From assembly GCA_003140115.1 (NCBI GenBank), contig PLIQ01000266.1, positions 1 through 13,353 on the forward strand: DNA of 13,353 nt, written 5' to 3'. This document shows positions 13,105-13,353 of this stretch, piece by piece; the stretch's first letter is position 1, and each line of letters begins with the position of its first letter. The notes under the pieces were generated by a model. That model saw only the letters and a list, made by a program, of their open reading frames with translations. It was not told the origin of the DNA and did not search any database. The DNA is from Actinomycetota bacterium. GTDB lineage: Bacteria > Actinomycetota > Actinomycetes > Streptosporangiales > Streptosporangiaceae. The position numbers were made by a program, and so were the translations under genes.

Positions 13105-13353
13105 TCAGTCCTTGTGTAGCAGGTCCTTGGTCAAGGCGGTGTCCTCGGTGCCACGGTACAAGTAGATCCTGCCGTCGCGGAACCGCCACCAGTGGTGGAT
13201 GTCCATCGCGGCGGACTTCCCGGTCGCCGGAGCGGTCGCGGCAAAGCGCGTCACCACCAGGACGTCCGTGTCGTTGGAGGCGAACGATAGGTGGGTGAAC
13301 TCGGTGATCTGAAGGTTCTCGGCGAGCGCCTTGAAGAAGTTGGGTACCTCGGC
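13105..13353 (-). CDS. SnoaL/NTF2-like protein, C-terminal part (5' end beyond window)
   Basis: The minus-strand frame is open from the right edge to TGA at 13105-13107, giving the last 82 residues. The sequence shows alternating beta-strand character, with LVVTRFAATAPATGKSA, then HHWWRFRDGRIYLYRGTEDT, which is the typical end of SnoaL-like/NTF2-fold proteins (the W-x-FRDGKI strand). Such proteins include ester cyclases, isomerases and small-ligand binding proteins, so a specific reaction cannot be named. The stop is 2 bp from the ATG of the alpha/beta hydrolase (TGACGATG), so the two form an operon. Confidence 0.78.
   Translation of the reverse strand, partial: AEVPNFFKALAENLQITEFTHLSFASNDTDVLVVTRFAATAPATGKSAAMDIHHWWRFRDGRIYLYRGTEDTALTKDLLHKD

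Overview
The window is high-GC DNA of actinomycete type. Leaderless or weak-Shine-Dalgarno starts, GTG/TTG starts and the protein families all point to Actinomycetota; I cannot fix the genus. I see no tRNA, rRNA, CRISPR array, transposase or phage gene. Twelve protein genes are supported, plus two short upstream ORFs (one a convincing leader peptide) and several cis-acting sites.

Layout. (1) 1-3522, minus strand: the N-terminal membrane half of a probable sensor histidine kinase (cut by the left edge), and upstream of it an 825-aa sacsin-type GHKL ATPase with a TTG start. (2) 3523-5042: a less GC-rich intergenic stretch with a stem-loop and a mini-ORF, a small Cys-rich hypothetical protein (+), and a convergent calcineurin-like metallophosphoesterase (-). 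(3) 5043-6509: a promoter with an overlapping perfect inverted repeat, an SGNH/GDSL hydrolase (+), and an organic hydroperoxide resistance protein Ohr (-) whose 3' end overlaps it tail to tail. (4) 6510-8994: a long near-perfect palindrome, a leaderless leucine-rich leader peptide, an attenuator hairpin pair with a clear intrinsic terminator, then a leucyl-tRNA synthetase. (5) 9186-12202: a 66-aa protein and a 924-aa single-pass membrane protein. The latter has an amidoligase/GCS-like N-terminal part, one transmembrane helix, a choice-of-anchor-D-like domain and three IPT/TIG domains. (6) 12254-13353, minus strand: a proline-iminopeptidase-like alpha/beta hydrolase and the 3' end of a SnoaL/NTF2-like gene, separated by 2 bp.

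The most striking system is the leuS locus. The synthetase goes from the conserved NWIG motif directly to YRLRDW through four linker residues, so the whole CP1 editing domain (about 190 residues in E. coli LeuRS) is absent, while the HIGH- and KMSKS-type motifs remain. Directly upstream is a textbook amino-acid attenuator: a 13-aa leader peptide with four Leu codons, a protector hairpin over its stop codon, and a terminator with a T run. Together they suggest an auxiliary, non-editing LeuRS switched on when charged tRNA-Leu falls, for instance when the housekeeping LeuRS is inhibited. The deletion and the attenuator are read from the sequence; the stress or resistance role is inference.

Second in interest is the 66-aa protein plus ligase-like/IPT fusion pair, whose architecture I do not recognise as a described system.
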